Shown: positions 52,574 through 61,085, counted from the stretch's first letter. The stretch is 64,000 nucleotides of DNA from Micromonospora halotolerans (GCF_032108445.1 NZ_CP134876.1:3968001-4032000); one strand, 5' to 3'. The notes: generated from the sequence alone by a model not told the origin. Numbers and translations are program-made.

Positions 52574-53149
52574 ATGCGCCCACGTACCGCCCGTCGACTG
52601 GTCACCGCCGCCGCGCTGGCCGCCGCCCTGCCCGGCGCCGCGTCCTGCGCGGTCGGGCCGGAACGGGCCACCCCGGTCGGCGCGGTGGCTCCCGCACCGG
52701 CCGCGTCCGCGTCGCCGGCCGCCCCGGTGGTGCCGGCCCGGGTGCCGGAGACGCTGTCGTTCACCGCGAAGACCCTCGACGGTACGGCGTTCTCCGCCGC
52801 CGCCCTGGCCGGGAAGCCGGTGGTGCTCTGGTTCTGGGCGCCCTGGTGCGCCACCTGCGCCAGCCAGGCGTGGACGGTCGCCGAGATCGCCCCGAAGTAC
52901 CGGGACACCGTGCCCATCGTCGGCGTCGCCGGGCTGGGCGAGCAGAAGGCCATGAAGGAGTTCGTCAGCGAGTTCGAGCTGGCCGGCACCCCCCAGCTCG
53001 ACGACCGGTCCGGCGCGCTGTGGCGCCGGTTCGAGGTGGTCGAGCAGAGCACCTTCGTGGTCGTGGACCGCGACGGCCGGGTCGTCCACCAGGGCTTCCT
53101 CGACGGCGAGTCACTCACCCGGCAGGTCGACGCGCTGGCCCGGGGATGA
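52574..53149 (+). CDS. TlpA/ResA-like thioredoxin-fold lipoprotein
   Basis: This 191-residue protein has a signal with lipobox-like PGAASC (Cys 25), a Pro/Ala linker, and a redoxin domain with the active site WAPWCATC (Cys 92 and 95). It is expected outside the membrane, reducing or exchanging disulphides. ATG 52574 follows GGAGGA. Its stop overlaps the CcdA start by 4 bp, and CcdA would supply electrons to it. Confidence 0.88.
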   Translation: MRPRTARRLVTAAALAAALPGAASCAVGPERATPVGAVAPAPAASASPAAPVVPARVPETLSFTAKTLDGTAFSAAALAGKPVVLWFWAPWCATCASQAWTVAEIAPKYRDTVPIVGVAGLGEQKAMKEFVSEFELAGTPQLDDRSGALWRRFEVVEQSTFVVVDRDGRVVHQGFLDGESLTRQVDALARG

Positions 53150-54024
53150 CCGGGGGACTGCTGCTCGCGCTGACCGCGGGCATGCTCGCCGCGGTCAACC
53201 CGTGCGGCTTCGCCATGCTGCCCGCGTACCTGTCGCTGCTGGTCGCCGGCCCCGCCGACGGTCGCGGCGCGGTCGGCCGCGCGCTCACCGCCACGGCCGG
53301 GCTGACCCTCGGGTACGCGCTGGTCTTCGGCGCCTTCGGACTGGCCGTCGCGCCCCTCGCAGACTGGCTGCGCCCCCGGCTGCCCTGGCTGACCGTGACC
53401 CTCGGCGTGCTGCTGGCGCTGGCCGGCTGCTGGCTGCTCGCCGGCCGGCGGCTGCCCGCCCCGCGCCCGTTCGCCCGGGCGCCCCGGCTCACCCGCACCT
53501 GGCCGGCCATGGTCCTGTTCGGGGCGGCGTACGCGCTGACCTCGCTGACCTGCTCCATCGCGCCGTTCCTGGCGATCGTGGTGACCAGCCTGCGGGCCGG
53601 CTCGCCGCTGCGCGGGCTGGCGCTCTTCGGCGCGTACGCGATCGGGATGGGCCTGGTGGTCGGGGTGGCCGCGCTCGGCGTGGCGCTGCTGCGCGGCCGG
53701 CTGGTGGCCGGGCTGCGCGGCGCGGGCGCGTGGGTGCCCCGCCTCAGCGGCCTGGTGCTCCTGGTCGCCGGCGGCTACGTCGCCTGGTACGGCTGGTACG
53801 AGGTGCGCCTCGCCCAGGGCCGCCACGACGCCTTCGGCGACCCGGTCGTGCTGGCCGCCGCCCGCCTGCAGCAGGCCCTGGTCCGCGCGGTGGACACGGC
53901 CGGCCCGGCCCTGCTCGCGGCCGTGCTGGTGCTGCTGCTGGCGGCCGGCCTGCGGTGGCGACGACGGCGGGGCCCGGACGAGCCGGCCCCCGCCGCGCGT
54001 CAGGCCGTCAGCGGACCGGGGTGA
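53146..54024 (+). CDS. ccdA: CcdA/DsbD-type thiol electron transporter
   Basis: This 292-residue membrane protein has about six to eight helices and the paired redox cysteines of CcdA in AAVNPCGFAMLPAYLSLLV (Cys 20) and ALTSLTCSIAPFLAIVV. It moves reducing power from cytoplasmic thioredoxin to extracytoplasmic thiol proteins, here most simply the TlpA-like lipoprotein. Its last 17 bases overlap the end of the convergent serS-like gene. Confidence 0.88.
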   Translation: MTGGLLLALTAGMLAAVNPCGFAMLPAYLSLLVAGPADGRGAVGRALTATAGLTLGYALVFGAFGLAVAPLADWLRPRLPWLTVTLGVLLALAGCWLLAGRRLPAPRPFARAPRLTRTWPAMVLFGAAYALTSLTCSIAPFLAIVVTSLRAGSPLRGLALFGAYAIGMGLVVGVAALGVALLRGRLVAGLRGAGAWVPRLSGLVLLVAGGYVAWYGWYEVRLAQGRHDAFGDPVVLAAARLQQALVRAVDTAGPALLAAVLVLLLAAGLRWRRRRGPDEPAPAARQAVSGPG

Positions 54025-55294
54025 GCAGGTCCGTGCCGAGCTTGTCGCGGAGCACCTCGGGCACCACGACCGAGCCGTCGGGCTGCTGGAACTGCTCCAG
54101 GATGGCCGGGAAGAGCCGGCTGGTGGCCAGCGCCGACCCGTTGAGGGTGTGCACGAAGCGGGTCTGCTTGCCGCCCGGCTCCCGGTAGCGGATGGCGGCC
54201 CGGCGGGCCTGGTAGTCGCCGCCCCAGGAGACCGACGACACCTCCTTGTACTTGCCGGTGCTCGGCATCCAGACCTCGACGTCGAGGGTCTTCTTCATGG
54301 CGGCGCTGGAGTCGCCGGCCGCGAGCAGGCTGGTCTGGAAGTGCAGGCCCAGCTTCTCGACCAGACCCTCCACGTGGCCGACCATGGCCTCCAGCGCGGT
54401 GCCCGCCTGCTCCGGCAGGGTGAACTGGAAGATCTCCACCTTGTTGAACTGGTGGCCGCGCACCGTGCCGCGCTCGTCGGAGTGCGAGCCGGCCGCCTCG
54501 CGCCGGTAGCACGGGGTGTAGGCGAACGCCTTCAGCGGCAGCTTCGCGGTCTCCAGGATCTCGTCCTGGAACGCGCCGAGGATCGCCGTCTCCGCCGTGG
54601 GCAGCAGGAACTGGCCGCGCGGGGCGGACTGCTTGTCCAGGTGGTAGACGTCGTCGTAGAACTTCGGGAACTGCCCGGCCGCGAAGCCGGCGCTGTCCAG
54701 CAGCAGGTGCGGCGGGAGCAGGAACTCGTAGCCGGCCTGGATGTTCTGCTCGATCAGCCAGTTGACCAGCGCCCACTCCAGCCGGGCGCCGAGGCCCGTG
54801 TACATCCAGAAACCGGAGCCGCCGAGCTTCACCCCGCGCTCGTGGTCGACCAGACCGAGCGCCCGGCTCAGCTCCACGTGGTCCCGGACCTTCTCGACGG
54901 CCGGCGGCTCGCCGAAGGTGCGGACCACCCGGTTGGCCTCCTTGCCACCGGCGACCACGTCGTCGGCGGGCAGGTTGGGCAGCTCGCTCATGGTGGTGCG
55001 CAGCCGGGACTGCACCTCGTCCAGCTGGGACTCCAGCTCGGCGAGCTGCTTGCGCTCGGCCTCCGGCGCGACCGGCTCCGGCGTGACGCCGGTCCGCTTC
55101 GCCTCCGCGTACGCCCGCGCCTCGGCCTTGCGCCGCTGCCGCTCGGCGTCGATCTCCGTGATGAGGGCACGGCGTTCCTGGTCGAGCCGCTGGATGTCGT
55201 CCAGCGCCCGGTTGGCCTCGGCGGGATCCAGACGCTTCGCCAGCGCGGTCGCCACCGCCTCGCGATCCTTCCGGATCAACTCCATGTCGAGCAT
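54008..55294 (-). CDS. serS: Divergent seryl-tRNA synthetase, probable second copy
   Basis: This 428-residue class II synthetase has the N-terminal coiled-coil arm (about residues 30-105), motif 2 YRREAAGSHSDERGTVRGHQFNKVEIF and motif 3 LATSRLFPAILEQFQQPDGSVVVPEVLR. It charges tRNA-Ser with serine. From knowledge of the family, the housekeeping actinobacterial enzyme has a different N-terminus (MIDLRLLREDP type) and motif 3 (CAVPRTIVAILENHQQADG type), so this looks like a paralogue. It ends a minus-strand run of biosynthesis-like genes. Dedicated SerRS copies supply seryl-tRNA to valanimycin (VlmL) or give resistance in albomycin producers. That it is the only serS of the genome cannot be excluded. 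Confidence 0.88.
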   Translation of the reverse strand: MLDMELIRKDREAVATALAKRLDPAEANRALDDIQRLDQERRALITEIDAERQRRKAEARAYAEAKRTGVTPEPVAPEAERKQLAELESQLDEVQSRLRTTMSELPNLPADDVVAGGKEANRVVRTFGEPPAVEKVRDHVELSRALGLVDHERGVKLGGSGFWMYTGLGARLEWALVNWLIEQNIQAGYEFLLPPHLLLDSAGFAAGQFPKFYDDVYHLDKQSAPRGQFLLPTAETAILGAFQDEILETAKLPLKAFAYTPCYRREAAGSHSDERGTVRGHQFNKVEIFQFTLPEQAGTALEAMVGHVEGLVEKLGLHFQTSLLAAGDSSAAMKKTLDVEVWMPSTGKYKEVSSVSWGGDYQARRAAIRYREPGGKQTRFVHTLNGSALATSRLFPAILEQFQQPDGSVVVPEVLRDKLGTDLLTPVR

Positions 55295-55401
55295 GCTGCT
55301 CGTACGCCTCCGTCCAGGCAGTCAGGTAGGACCCCCAGATGCTACCGTCGCGGCCCGTCGCGCCCGGGCCGGGCGGCGGATGCCCGTCCCGACGGGTCTC
55401 C

Positions 55402-56128
55402 CTACGTGTCGACGGGCGGAGCCGGGCGGCCGGTGAGGAACGCCGCGGTGTGCGCGAAGATCAGCTCGGCGTCGTAGTCCAGGGTCGCCACGTGCCCACT
55501 CCGGGCGAGCGGCACCTCCACCAGATCCGCCGAGCCCACCCCGCGCCGGATCACCTCCACCGACCGCAGGCCGGCCGGCCCCGTCCGCCAGGGAACGGAA
55601 CACCCGGATCGGCTGGGTGACCGCCGGAAGCCGCGGCCGCACGTCCGCCCAGAGCCGGGTCATCTGCTGCACCGCGGCGAGGGGGATCCGGCGGTAACCC
55701 GCGTACCGCGCCGACGGGTCCCGCACCTGCGGCCGCTCGTTGGCGATGCTGGGCACCACGTGCCTGAGCACCGGCAGCAGCGGCAGCAGGGGATTCTTCA
55801 TCGTGATCGACGGATTGACCAGGACGACGTGACTGACGGCGGCATGCGTGGCCGCCAGCCGGAGCGCCAACGCCCCGCCCATGGAGAGACCGACGACGGC
55901 CACCGGGCCGGACCCGGCCACGTCGTCGACGGCGGCACGCGCGTCGTCGCACCAGTCCCGCCAGCTCACCGCCCGCAGATCCGACCACCGGGTGCCATGG
56001 CCCCGGAGCACCGGCACCGCCACCCGGCCCACGTGCGGCGCCAGCGCCCCGGCGAAGGGGCGCATGCTCGACGGGGAGCCGGCGAAACCGTGCAGCAGCA
56101 CGGCCCCGCCGGCCACCGGCGCCGTCAC
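55402..56128 (-). pseudogene. Alpha/beta hydrolase gene with a frameshift at a GGCC repeat
   Basis: The first part (GTG 56128) codes LLHGFAGSPSSMRPFAGAL, the nucleophile motif VVGLSMGGALAL and so on, up to IRVFRSLADG. The conserved continuation LRSVEVIRRGVGSADLVEV and the catalytic-His segment LARSGHVATLDYDAELIFAHTAAFL lie in another frame and end at TAG 55402-55404. The break falls at three tandem GGCC units (55569-55580); with two units the frame is continuous. The start overlaps the amidase stop (GTGA). It belongs to the lysophospholipase/carboxylesterase-type family. It may be a true frameshift, phase variation or a sequencing error. Confidence 0.8.
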
Positions 56129-57513
56129 GCCCACCCCGGTGCGAGCCCGGTCGTGGCGCCCGCCCGGGCCTGCACCTCGGCCACCTCGCGCAGGATCCGC
56201 CGCTCGCTGCCGTACGGGCCGCCCAGCATCGCGCCGACGGGCAGCCCGTCCACCACGCTGACCGGCACGCTGACCGCCGGCATCCCGGCGATGTTGTACA
56301 TCGGCGTGAACGGCATGAACCGCGTCATGGCCTGGAAGTTCTCCTCCTCGTCGCGGGCCCGGCGGAACGCCCCGCGGGCCTGCGGTGGCCGGCCGAGCGT
56401 CGGCGTGACCAGCAGGTCCACCGTGCCGAAGACCATGTCCTCCAGCATCCGGGCCACCCCGCGGAACAGGGTCAGGCACTCGTGCAGGCGCGCGCCGCTC
56501 ACCATCCGCCCCTGCTCCCGCAGCCAGCGGGTGAACGGGGTGAGGTTGTCCTCGTCGTCGACCTCGAAGGAGGTGGCGACCACCGACCACACGTCCCGGA
56601 AGGCCGCGGCCACCGCCACGTCCTGGCCCAGGTCCACCCGGACCAGCTCGTGCCCCGACTCCTGCAGGCTCACGGCCAGCTTCTCCGCGGCGGCCGCGCA
56701 CTCCTGCGCCACCACCAGCTCCGGAACCATCGGGTCGGTGGTCAACCCGATCCGGAGACGTCGCCCCGGGTCGGACCACGAGCGAGCGGCGGTCAGGTCC
56801 CCGGCCATGGCGCCGGCGACCACGTCCAGCAGGGCGGACGCGTCGAGCGCGTCCCGGGCCAGCACCCCCGGCACCGACAGGCCGGTGGGCGCGGGATCCG
56901 AGGGCCCGTTGCTCACGGCGCCGTTGCTGGGGCGCACCCCCACGAGCCCGCAGCAGGAGGCCGGGATGCGCACCGAGCCGCCCGCGTCGGTGCCGAGGGC
57001 CAGCGGCGCCAGACCAGCGCTGACCGCCGCGGCCGAACCGCCGCTGGAGCCACCGGGTGAGAAGCTGGACCGCCAGGGGTTCGCCGTGTCCCCGCCCACG
57101 AGATTCTCCGTGTAGCAGGGGAGGGCGAACTCGGGCAGGTGCGTCTTGCCCAGGATGGGCAGGTGCGCCCGGCGCAACCGGGCCACCACGTTGTCGTCGC
57201 CCACCGCCTCGTCGTCCCGCTCCGCCGAGCCCCACCCGGTGAGCACGTCCTCGACGTCGAGGTTGTCCTTCAGCGCGATCGGCACCCCGTGCAGGGCGCC
57301 GACGCCGCCCGGACCCACCGCGCGGAGCACCGCGTCCGCCTCCTCCGCCTGGCGGAGCGCGAGGTCCTCGGTGACCGTCACGAAGGCGCCCAGCTCGGGG
57401 TCCAGCCGCCGGATCCGGTCCAGGTGGTGCCCGGTCACCTCGACCGAGGTCACCGACCCGGCCCGGATCAGCCGGGCGCACTCGATCGCGGACAGCTCGT
57501 GCAGCGCGGTCAC
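56125..57513 (-). CDS. Amidase (amidase-signature family)
   Basis: This 462-residue enzyme has the Ser-cisSer-Lys triad: Lys 82 in GVPIALKDN, Ser 156/157 in SPGGSSGGSAAA and nucleophile Ser 180 in LGTDAGGSVRIPAS. The family hydrolyses amides or transfers ammonia, as in GatA; no GatB or GatC is nearby, so hydrolysis or acyl transfer of a small molecule is likelier. GTG 57513 follows GGAGG by seven bases. The start overlaps the stop of the gene before and its stop overlaps the next start, so it is in the middle of a tightly coupled run. Confidence 0.9.
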   Translation of the reverse strand: MTALHELSAIECARLIRAGSVTSVEVTGHHLDRIRRLDPELGAFVTVTEDLALRQAEEADAVLRAVGPGGVGALHGVPIALKDNLDVEDVLTGWGSAERDDEAVGDDNVVARLRRAHLPILGKTHLPEFALPCYTENLVGGDTANPWRSSFSPGGSSGGSAAAVSAGLAPLALGTDAGGSVRIPASCCGLVGVRPSNGAVSNGPSDPAPTGLSVPGVLARDALDASALLDVVAGAMAGDLTAARSWSDPGRRLRIGLTTDPMVPELVVAQECAAAAEKLAVSLQESGHELVRVDLGQDVAVAAAFRDVWSVVATSFEVDDEDNLTPFTRWLREQGRMVSGARLHECLTLFRGVARMLEDMVFGTVDLLVTPTLGRPPQARGAFRRARDEEENFQAMTRFMPFTPMYNIAGMPAVSVPVSVVDGLPVGAMLGGPYGSERRILREVAEVQARAGATTGLAPGWA

Positions 57514-58448
57514 GAGACGACCTCCCCCGACCCGGCCTGGCGGCGACCGCGCCGGTTGGCGGACAGCCGCGCCATCAGCCGTCGTTGCCAGGACTCGTCG
57601 TGGGTGCCGGCCAGCCCGTCCTCGATGGCATCGAGAGAACGCTCCAGGTCCTCCGGCACCAGGCTGGCGAACGGCACCGCCGGCACCGGCACCAGGTAGC
57701 TCGACCACATCAGCGACGTGCGCGGCAGCGTCGGCCTCGTGTCCGGGATGACCAGCGGATCGAACCCGATGAGCCGGAGGTGGCGCAGGGCGCCGTTCTC
57801 GCGGCTGTCGCCCACGAGCAGCGGTCGTCCCATCGCCAGCACCGACCGGCCCAACGCGAGGATCAGGTGCCAGGGCACCCGGTCCCGCGTCTGGCCGGCG
57901 GGCACGTCCCCGGCCCGCACGAACCGCTTGATCTCGAACACCTGCCGCGTGGTGAGCCCTCGGTCGGCGAACGGTGCGAGCAGGTCCACGCCGTGCGCGG
58001 CCTCGACCGGGAAGCGGCTCCGCGCCGGGTCGTCCAGCCGTCGCGGCAGCACGTCCCGCGAGCCGAGCAGACCCACGTAGCCGAGGATCCGGCCGTCGGC
58101 GTCCAGGCACACCGTGTGAACGACCGTCGAGTCCGGCGGCTCCGCCAGCAACGCCGTCTCCCGCGCCGTCCGCGAACTCATCATCGACAGGTCGATGAAC
58201 TCGGCCAGCCGGAACCCGAACACGGCCTGCAGGTGGCGCTCCTCCACGGCGTCGGAGCTGAACGCGACGGTGGTGAGCCCGTCGCCCAGCTGCTCGACCC
58301 GGCTGAGCGCGGCCGCGCCGACCGTCGTCGGAAGATCCGGATAGCGCAGGGAGCGGTGCAGGGCGACCAGCGCCCGCGCGTACGTGAGGTCCAGTGGCCC
58401 GTCCCGGTGCTGGTCGCCGGGAATCGCGGTGAGTTTAGAAGTCGTCAT
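57510..58448 (-). CDS. GNAT-like N-acyltransferase (FeeM / autoinducer-synthase-like), tentative
   Basis: This 312-residue protein is not clearly assigned. The middle (AVFGFRLAEFIDL, a variable loop, ILGYVGLLGSRDVLPRRLDDP, SRFPVEAAHGVDLL, RQVFEIKRFVRA) follows the order in FeeM-type N-acyl amino acid synthases and PEP-CTERM-type acyltransferases, which carry a GNAT fold. Some antibiotic pathways use GNAT-like enzymes with aminoacyl-tRNA donors, and a SerRS gene lies in the same run. ATG 58448 overlaps the end of the acyl-CoA dehydrogenase gene by 14 bp. Assignment needs a structure-based search. Confidence 0.5.
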   Translation of the reverse strand: MTTSKLTAIPGDQHRDGPLDLTYARALVALHRSLRYPDLPTTVGAAALSRVEQLGDGLTTVAFSSDAVEERHLQAVFGFRLAEFIDLSMMSSRTARETALLAEPPDSTVVHTVCLDADGRILGYVGLLGSRDVLPRRLDDPARSRFPVEAAHGVDLLAPFADRGLTTRQVFEIKRFVRAGDVPAGQTRDRVPWHLILALGRSVLAMGRPLLVGDSRENGALRHLRLIGFDPLVIPDTRPTLPRTSLMWSSYLVPVPAVPFASLVPEDLERSLDAIEDGLAGTHDESWQRRLMARLSANRRGRRQAGSGEVVS

Positions 58449-59676
58449 CGTCGTCGTCCCGGTAGAGGCAGTCGGTGATCGCCAATGCCAGCGCCTCGGG
58501 CGTGCCCTCGAAGATCCGGGTGCCGAACGAGTCGCGGAGGACCTTCTCCAGGCCGTAGGACCGCATGTAGCCGCGCGAGCCCATGAGCGCGACGGCCGTG
58601 CTCGCCGTCTCGATGGCCACCCGGTCGGCGAAGAGCTTCGCCATCGCCGGCTCCCGCTCGGGAGCGGGCAGCTGGGTGTCGACCTTGACGGCGGCACGCT
58701 GGTAGAGCAGCCGCGCGGCGTCCACGTTGACGGCCATGTCGGCCAGGCGGCGCGCGGTCATCTGGTGGTCGCGCAGCAGCTTGCCGCCCTGCACGCGCTC
58801 ACCGGCCCAGTGCACCGCCATGTCGAGGGCGTGCCGGGCGATGCCCGTGGAGATCGCCGCGACGGAGGACCGGGCCATGTTCCCCTGCGCCACGTTGATG
58901 GCGGCGCCCTGGCACTCGCCGCCCACCACGTCGCGGGCGGGCACGTGAACGTCGTCGAACCAGAGCTCGCTGCCGAGGCAGTTGCGGTAGCCCATCTTGT
59001 CCAGCACGTCGCCGCGGCGTACCCCGGGCGCGTCGAGCGGCACGATGACGCAGGTCAGGCCGGTGGCGCCGGGGTGACCCTCAAGGTTGGCGTAGACGGC
59101 CGAGAAGGTCGCGACGGCGCCGTTGGTGATGAACCGCTTGTGACCGTTGAGCCGGTAGCCGTCGCCGTCGCGGCGCAGCGTCGTGCGCATCCGCGCGTCC
59201 GGGAAGTGCTGCGGGATGACCAGGTCGCTGCCCGCCTCCTCCTCGGCGACCGCGTTGCAGGCCAGGATCGCCCGGGGCCCGGCGAAGTCGGACAGGTAGC
59301 GCTGCTGCAGGTCGGGATCGCCGGTGAGCAGAACGGGGGTCTGACCGAGCATGGTGGCGCCGAACGCCAGGGCGATGCCCGGATCGGCGGCGGCCAGCTC
59401 CTCCATGGCCATGGCCAGGCCGAGCACCCCGACCCCCAGCCCGCCCAGCTCGCGGGGAAGCAGCGCGCGGGTCAGCCCGATGTCGTGCCCGGCCTGGATG
59501 ACCTCCCAGTCGAACTCCTCGGCGGCCTGCTGGTCGAGCCGCACGGCGCGCGGCGCGAGAACGCCCTGGGCGAACTCGCGGACCTCGTCCACGAACCGCT
59601 GGACCGACCGGGGGATCTGGTCGAAGTTCAGGTCCGCCTCGGCGGCGGTCTCCGCCCGTACGGTGGTCGCCGTCAC
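58435..59676 (-). CDS. Acyl-CoA dehydrogenase family protein
   Basis: This 413-residue flavoprotein has the standard layout: N-terminal helices, NAVAEEEAGSDL (FAD and substrate contacts), KRFITNGAVATFSAVYA, and C-terminal LMGSRGYMRSYGLEKVLRDSFGTRIFEGTPEAL, near the usual catalytic-base region. It oxidises acyl thioesters or, in biosynthetic clusters, acyl groups on carriers or amino-acid-like substrates. GTG 59676 overlaps the SCP2 stop. The C-terminus is a run of six Asp and a Phe, encoded where the next gene starts. Confidence 0.9.
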   Translation of the reverse strand: MTATTVRAETAAEADLNFDQIPRSVQRFVDEVREFAQGVLAPRAVRLDQQAAEEFDWEVIQAGHDIGLTRALLPRELGGLGVGVLGLAMAMEELAAADPGIALAFGATMLGQTPVLLTGDPDLQQRYLSDFAGPRAILACNAVAEEEAGSDLVIPQHFPDARMRTTLRRDGDGYRLNGHKRFITNGAVATFSAVYANLEGHPGATGLTCVIVPLDAPGVRRGDVLDKMGYRNCLGSELWFDDVHVPARDVVGGECQGAAINVAQGNMARSSVAAISTGIARHALDMAVHWAGERVQGGKLLRDHQMTARRLADMAVNVDAARLLYQRAAVKVDTQLPAPEREPAMAKLFADRVAIETASTAVALMGSRGYMRSYGLEKVLRDSFGTRIFEGTPEALALAITDCLYRDDDDDDF

Positions 59677-60077
59677 TTCGCGGCCCCGTCCACCAGGCCC
59701 TGCGCCGCGACGAGCTGCGGGTAGCGGTCGAAGGCGGGCTGCAGGATCGGCACCAGTTCGAGGACCTTGGCCACCTTGCCCTTGATGCGCACCTTGCCGA
59801 GGGCGACGGCCGCGGGCATCAGCAGGGTGCCCGACCACAGCCGGTGGGCCGTGTCGCAGCTCATCTTGATGGTCACGGAGGCGTCCTCCGGCGCGTCGTC
59901 GCCGAAACGGACCTGGTCCGGCGTGACGTGGATGACGCAGTCCGGCTTGGTGTGCACCAGGCGGAGGGTCAGGTCGGCGTCTCGCAGCCGCTCGGTGAAC
60001 TCCTCGTCGGCGGCGAGAATCGTGAACAGCTCGCCGAAGACCGCGTAGGCGGTGGACGAGTCTGGGTAGACGGACAT
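59673..60077 (-). CDS. SCP2 sterol-binding-domain-like protein
   Basis: This 134-residue protein resembles the SCP2 fold: ADLTLRLVHTKPDCVIHVTPDQVRFGD, SVTIKMSCDTAHRLWSGTLLMPAAVALGKVRIKGKVAKVL, where the VRIKGKV turn and hydrophobic pocket residues are typical. SCP2 proteins bind lipids or act as small non-enzymatic partners. ATG 60077 has a strong ribosome site GGGGAGG seven bases upstream. It opens the second coupled block (SCP2, dehydrogenase, acyltransferase, amidase, hydrolase). Confidence 0.8.
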   Translation of the reverse strand: MSVYPDSSTAYAVFGELFTILAADEEFTERLRDADLTLRLVHTKPDCVIHVTPDQVRFGDDAPEDASVTIKMSCDTAHRLWSGTLLMPAAVALGKVRIKGKVAKVLELVPILQPAFDRYPQLVAAQGLVDGAAK

Positions 60078-60118
60078 GGCGATTCCTCCCCTAGAAATCG
60101 ATCAAAATCAATGCGTTA

Positions 60119-60133
60119 GCCCCGGAGGGGGGC
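60119..60133 (-). terminator. Short hairpin between the ThiF-like and SCP2-like genes
   Basis: GCCCC and GGGGC pair around a 5-base loop, followed on the minus strand by an A/T-rich stretch (ATTGATTTTGATCGATTTC). It may terminate or attenuate the upstream block, or the A/T-rich part may be a promoter for the SCP2 block. Confidence 0.45.
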
Positions 60134-60155
60134 GATGGACGGGCGCCCGGGCGGC

Positions 60156-61085
60156 TCAGCGGCGGCGACGGGCTCCGCGGGTCATGGCGAGCAGCAGGCC
60201 GGCGACCTCGACCGGTTGGCGGAGCCGATCCCACAGCCGCTCGCCGGACGGCATGGCGAGACGGTGGACGTCGACCGTCGCCGACGAGGGCACCGGTCGC
60301 CCGGTCACCAGGCGGACCGTGAGCGTCGCCGCCAGGATGCCGAACATGTCGGCCGCCTGCACCAGCTGCGGGAAGGTGAACTCCTCCCGGTGCAGCCCGC
60401 GCCGGATGAGGCCGACCAGATCCCGCGGCACCTTACGAGCGGGCACCAGGCGGGCGAGCAGCTCCCACAACGGCATCTCGTCGAGCTGCCGCCGGGTCAC
60501 CGCGCCGCCGAAGAGCCGCTGCTCCCGTCGGTAGTCGTAGACCCGGACATGTTGAGTGCCCGACATGTCCCATCCGGTCATCAACGGCAGGCCGCGGTCC
60601 CGGGCCCGCTCGTGCAGCAGGCCCTTCGCCGCGAGCCCCGAACGGGTGGTGACGTCCACGCCGTCGATGACCACGTCGACGCCGGCGAGCAGCGCGTCCA
60701 CCCTCTCCTCGGTGACGCCGTCCGTGGCCACCTCGGCCACCACGTGCGGATTGATCGCCCGGGCCCGGTCGGCCGCCACGGCGGCCTTGTTCCGGCCCAG
60801 GTCGTCGACCGTGGCGTTCTGCCGGTTGAGGTTCGTCAGCTCGTAACTGCCCGGGTCGGCCAGCACCAGGGAGCGGAAGCCGAGGCGTACCAGCGGCTCC
60901 ACGGCGGCGCCACCGATCGACCCGCAGCCGGCCACGAGGATCCGGGCGGCGGAGATCCGGGCCTGGTCCTCCGCCGCCACGACACCTCGGTTGCGGTCGA
61001 CGAAGATGCGCTGGAACTCGTCGGGCGGCAGGGCCCGCGCCGCCTGCGGCGAGCTGACGTCCTGGTCGATCAGTGCCCCGGTCAT
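60156..61085 (-). CDS. ThiF/E1-like adenylating enzyme, minimal type
   Basis: This 309-residue protein has the E1/ThiF nucleotide-binding fold: ILVAGCGSIGGAAVEPLVRLGF, the Asp and NLNRQ motif in LADPGSYELTNLNRQN, DLGRNKAAVAADRARAINP and VVIDGVDVTTRSG. It has only one Cys in total (residue 54, in the glycine loop), so it lacks both the zinc Cys pairs and a catalytic Cys. It can adenylate a carboxylate but not form the E1 thioester. In microcin C and related pathways such enzymes activate a peptide terminus. Its start overlaps the MFS stop (ATGA). The substrate is unknown. Confidence 0.85.
   Translation of the reverse strand: MTGALIDQDVSSPQAARALPPDEFQRIFVDRNRGVVAAEDQARISAARILVAGCGSIGGAAVEPLVRLGFRSLVLADPGSYELTNLNRQNATVDDLGRNKAAVAADRARAINPHVVAEVATDGVTEERVDALLAGVDVVIDGVDVTTRSGLAAKGLLHERARDRGLPLMTGWDMSGTQHVRVYDYRREQRLFGGAVTRRQLDEMPLWELLARLVPARKVPRDLVGLIRRGLHREEFTFPQLVQAADMFGILAATLTVRLVTGRPVPSSATVDVHRLAMPSGERLWDRLRQPVEVAGLLLAMTRGARRRR

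Noticed and set aside
56125..57513. The amidase as GatA of a tRNA amidotransferase
   Set aside because: GatB and GatC are absent, and it is coupled to biosynthesis-like genes; a generic amidase fits better.
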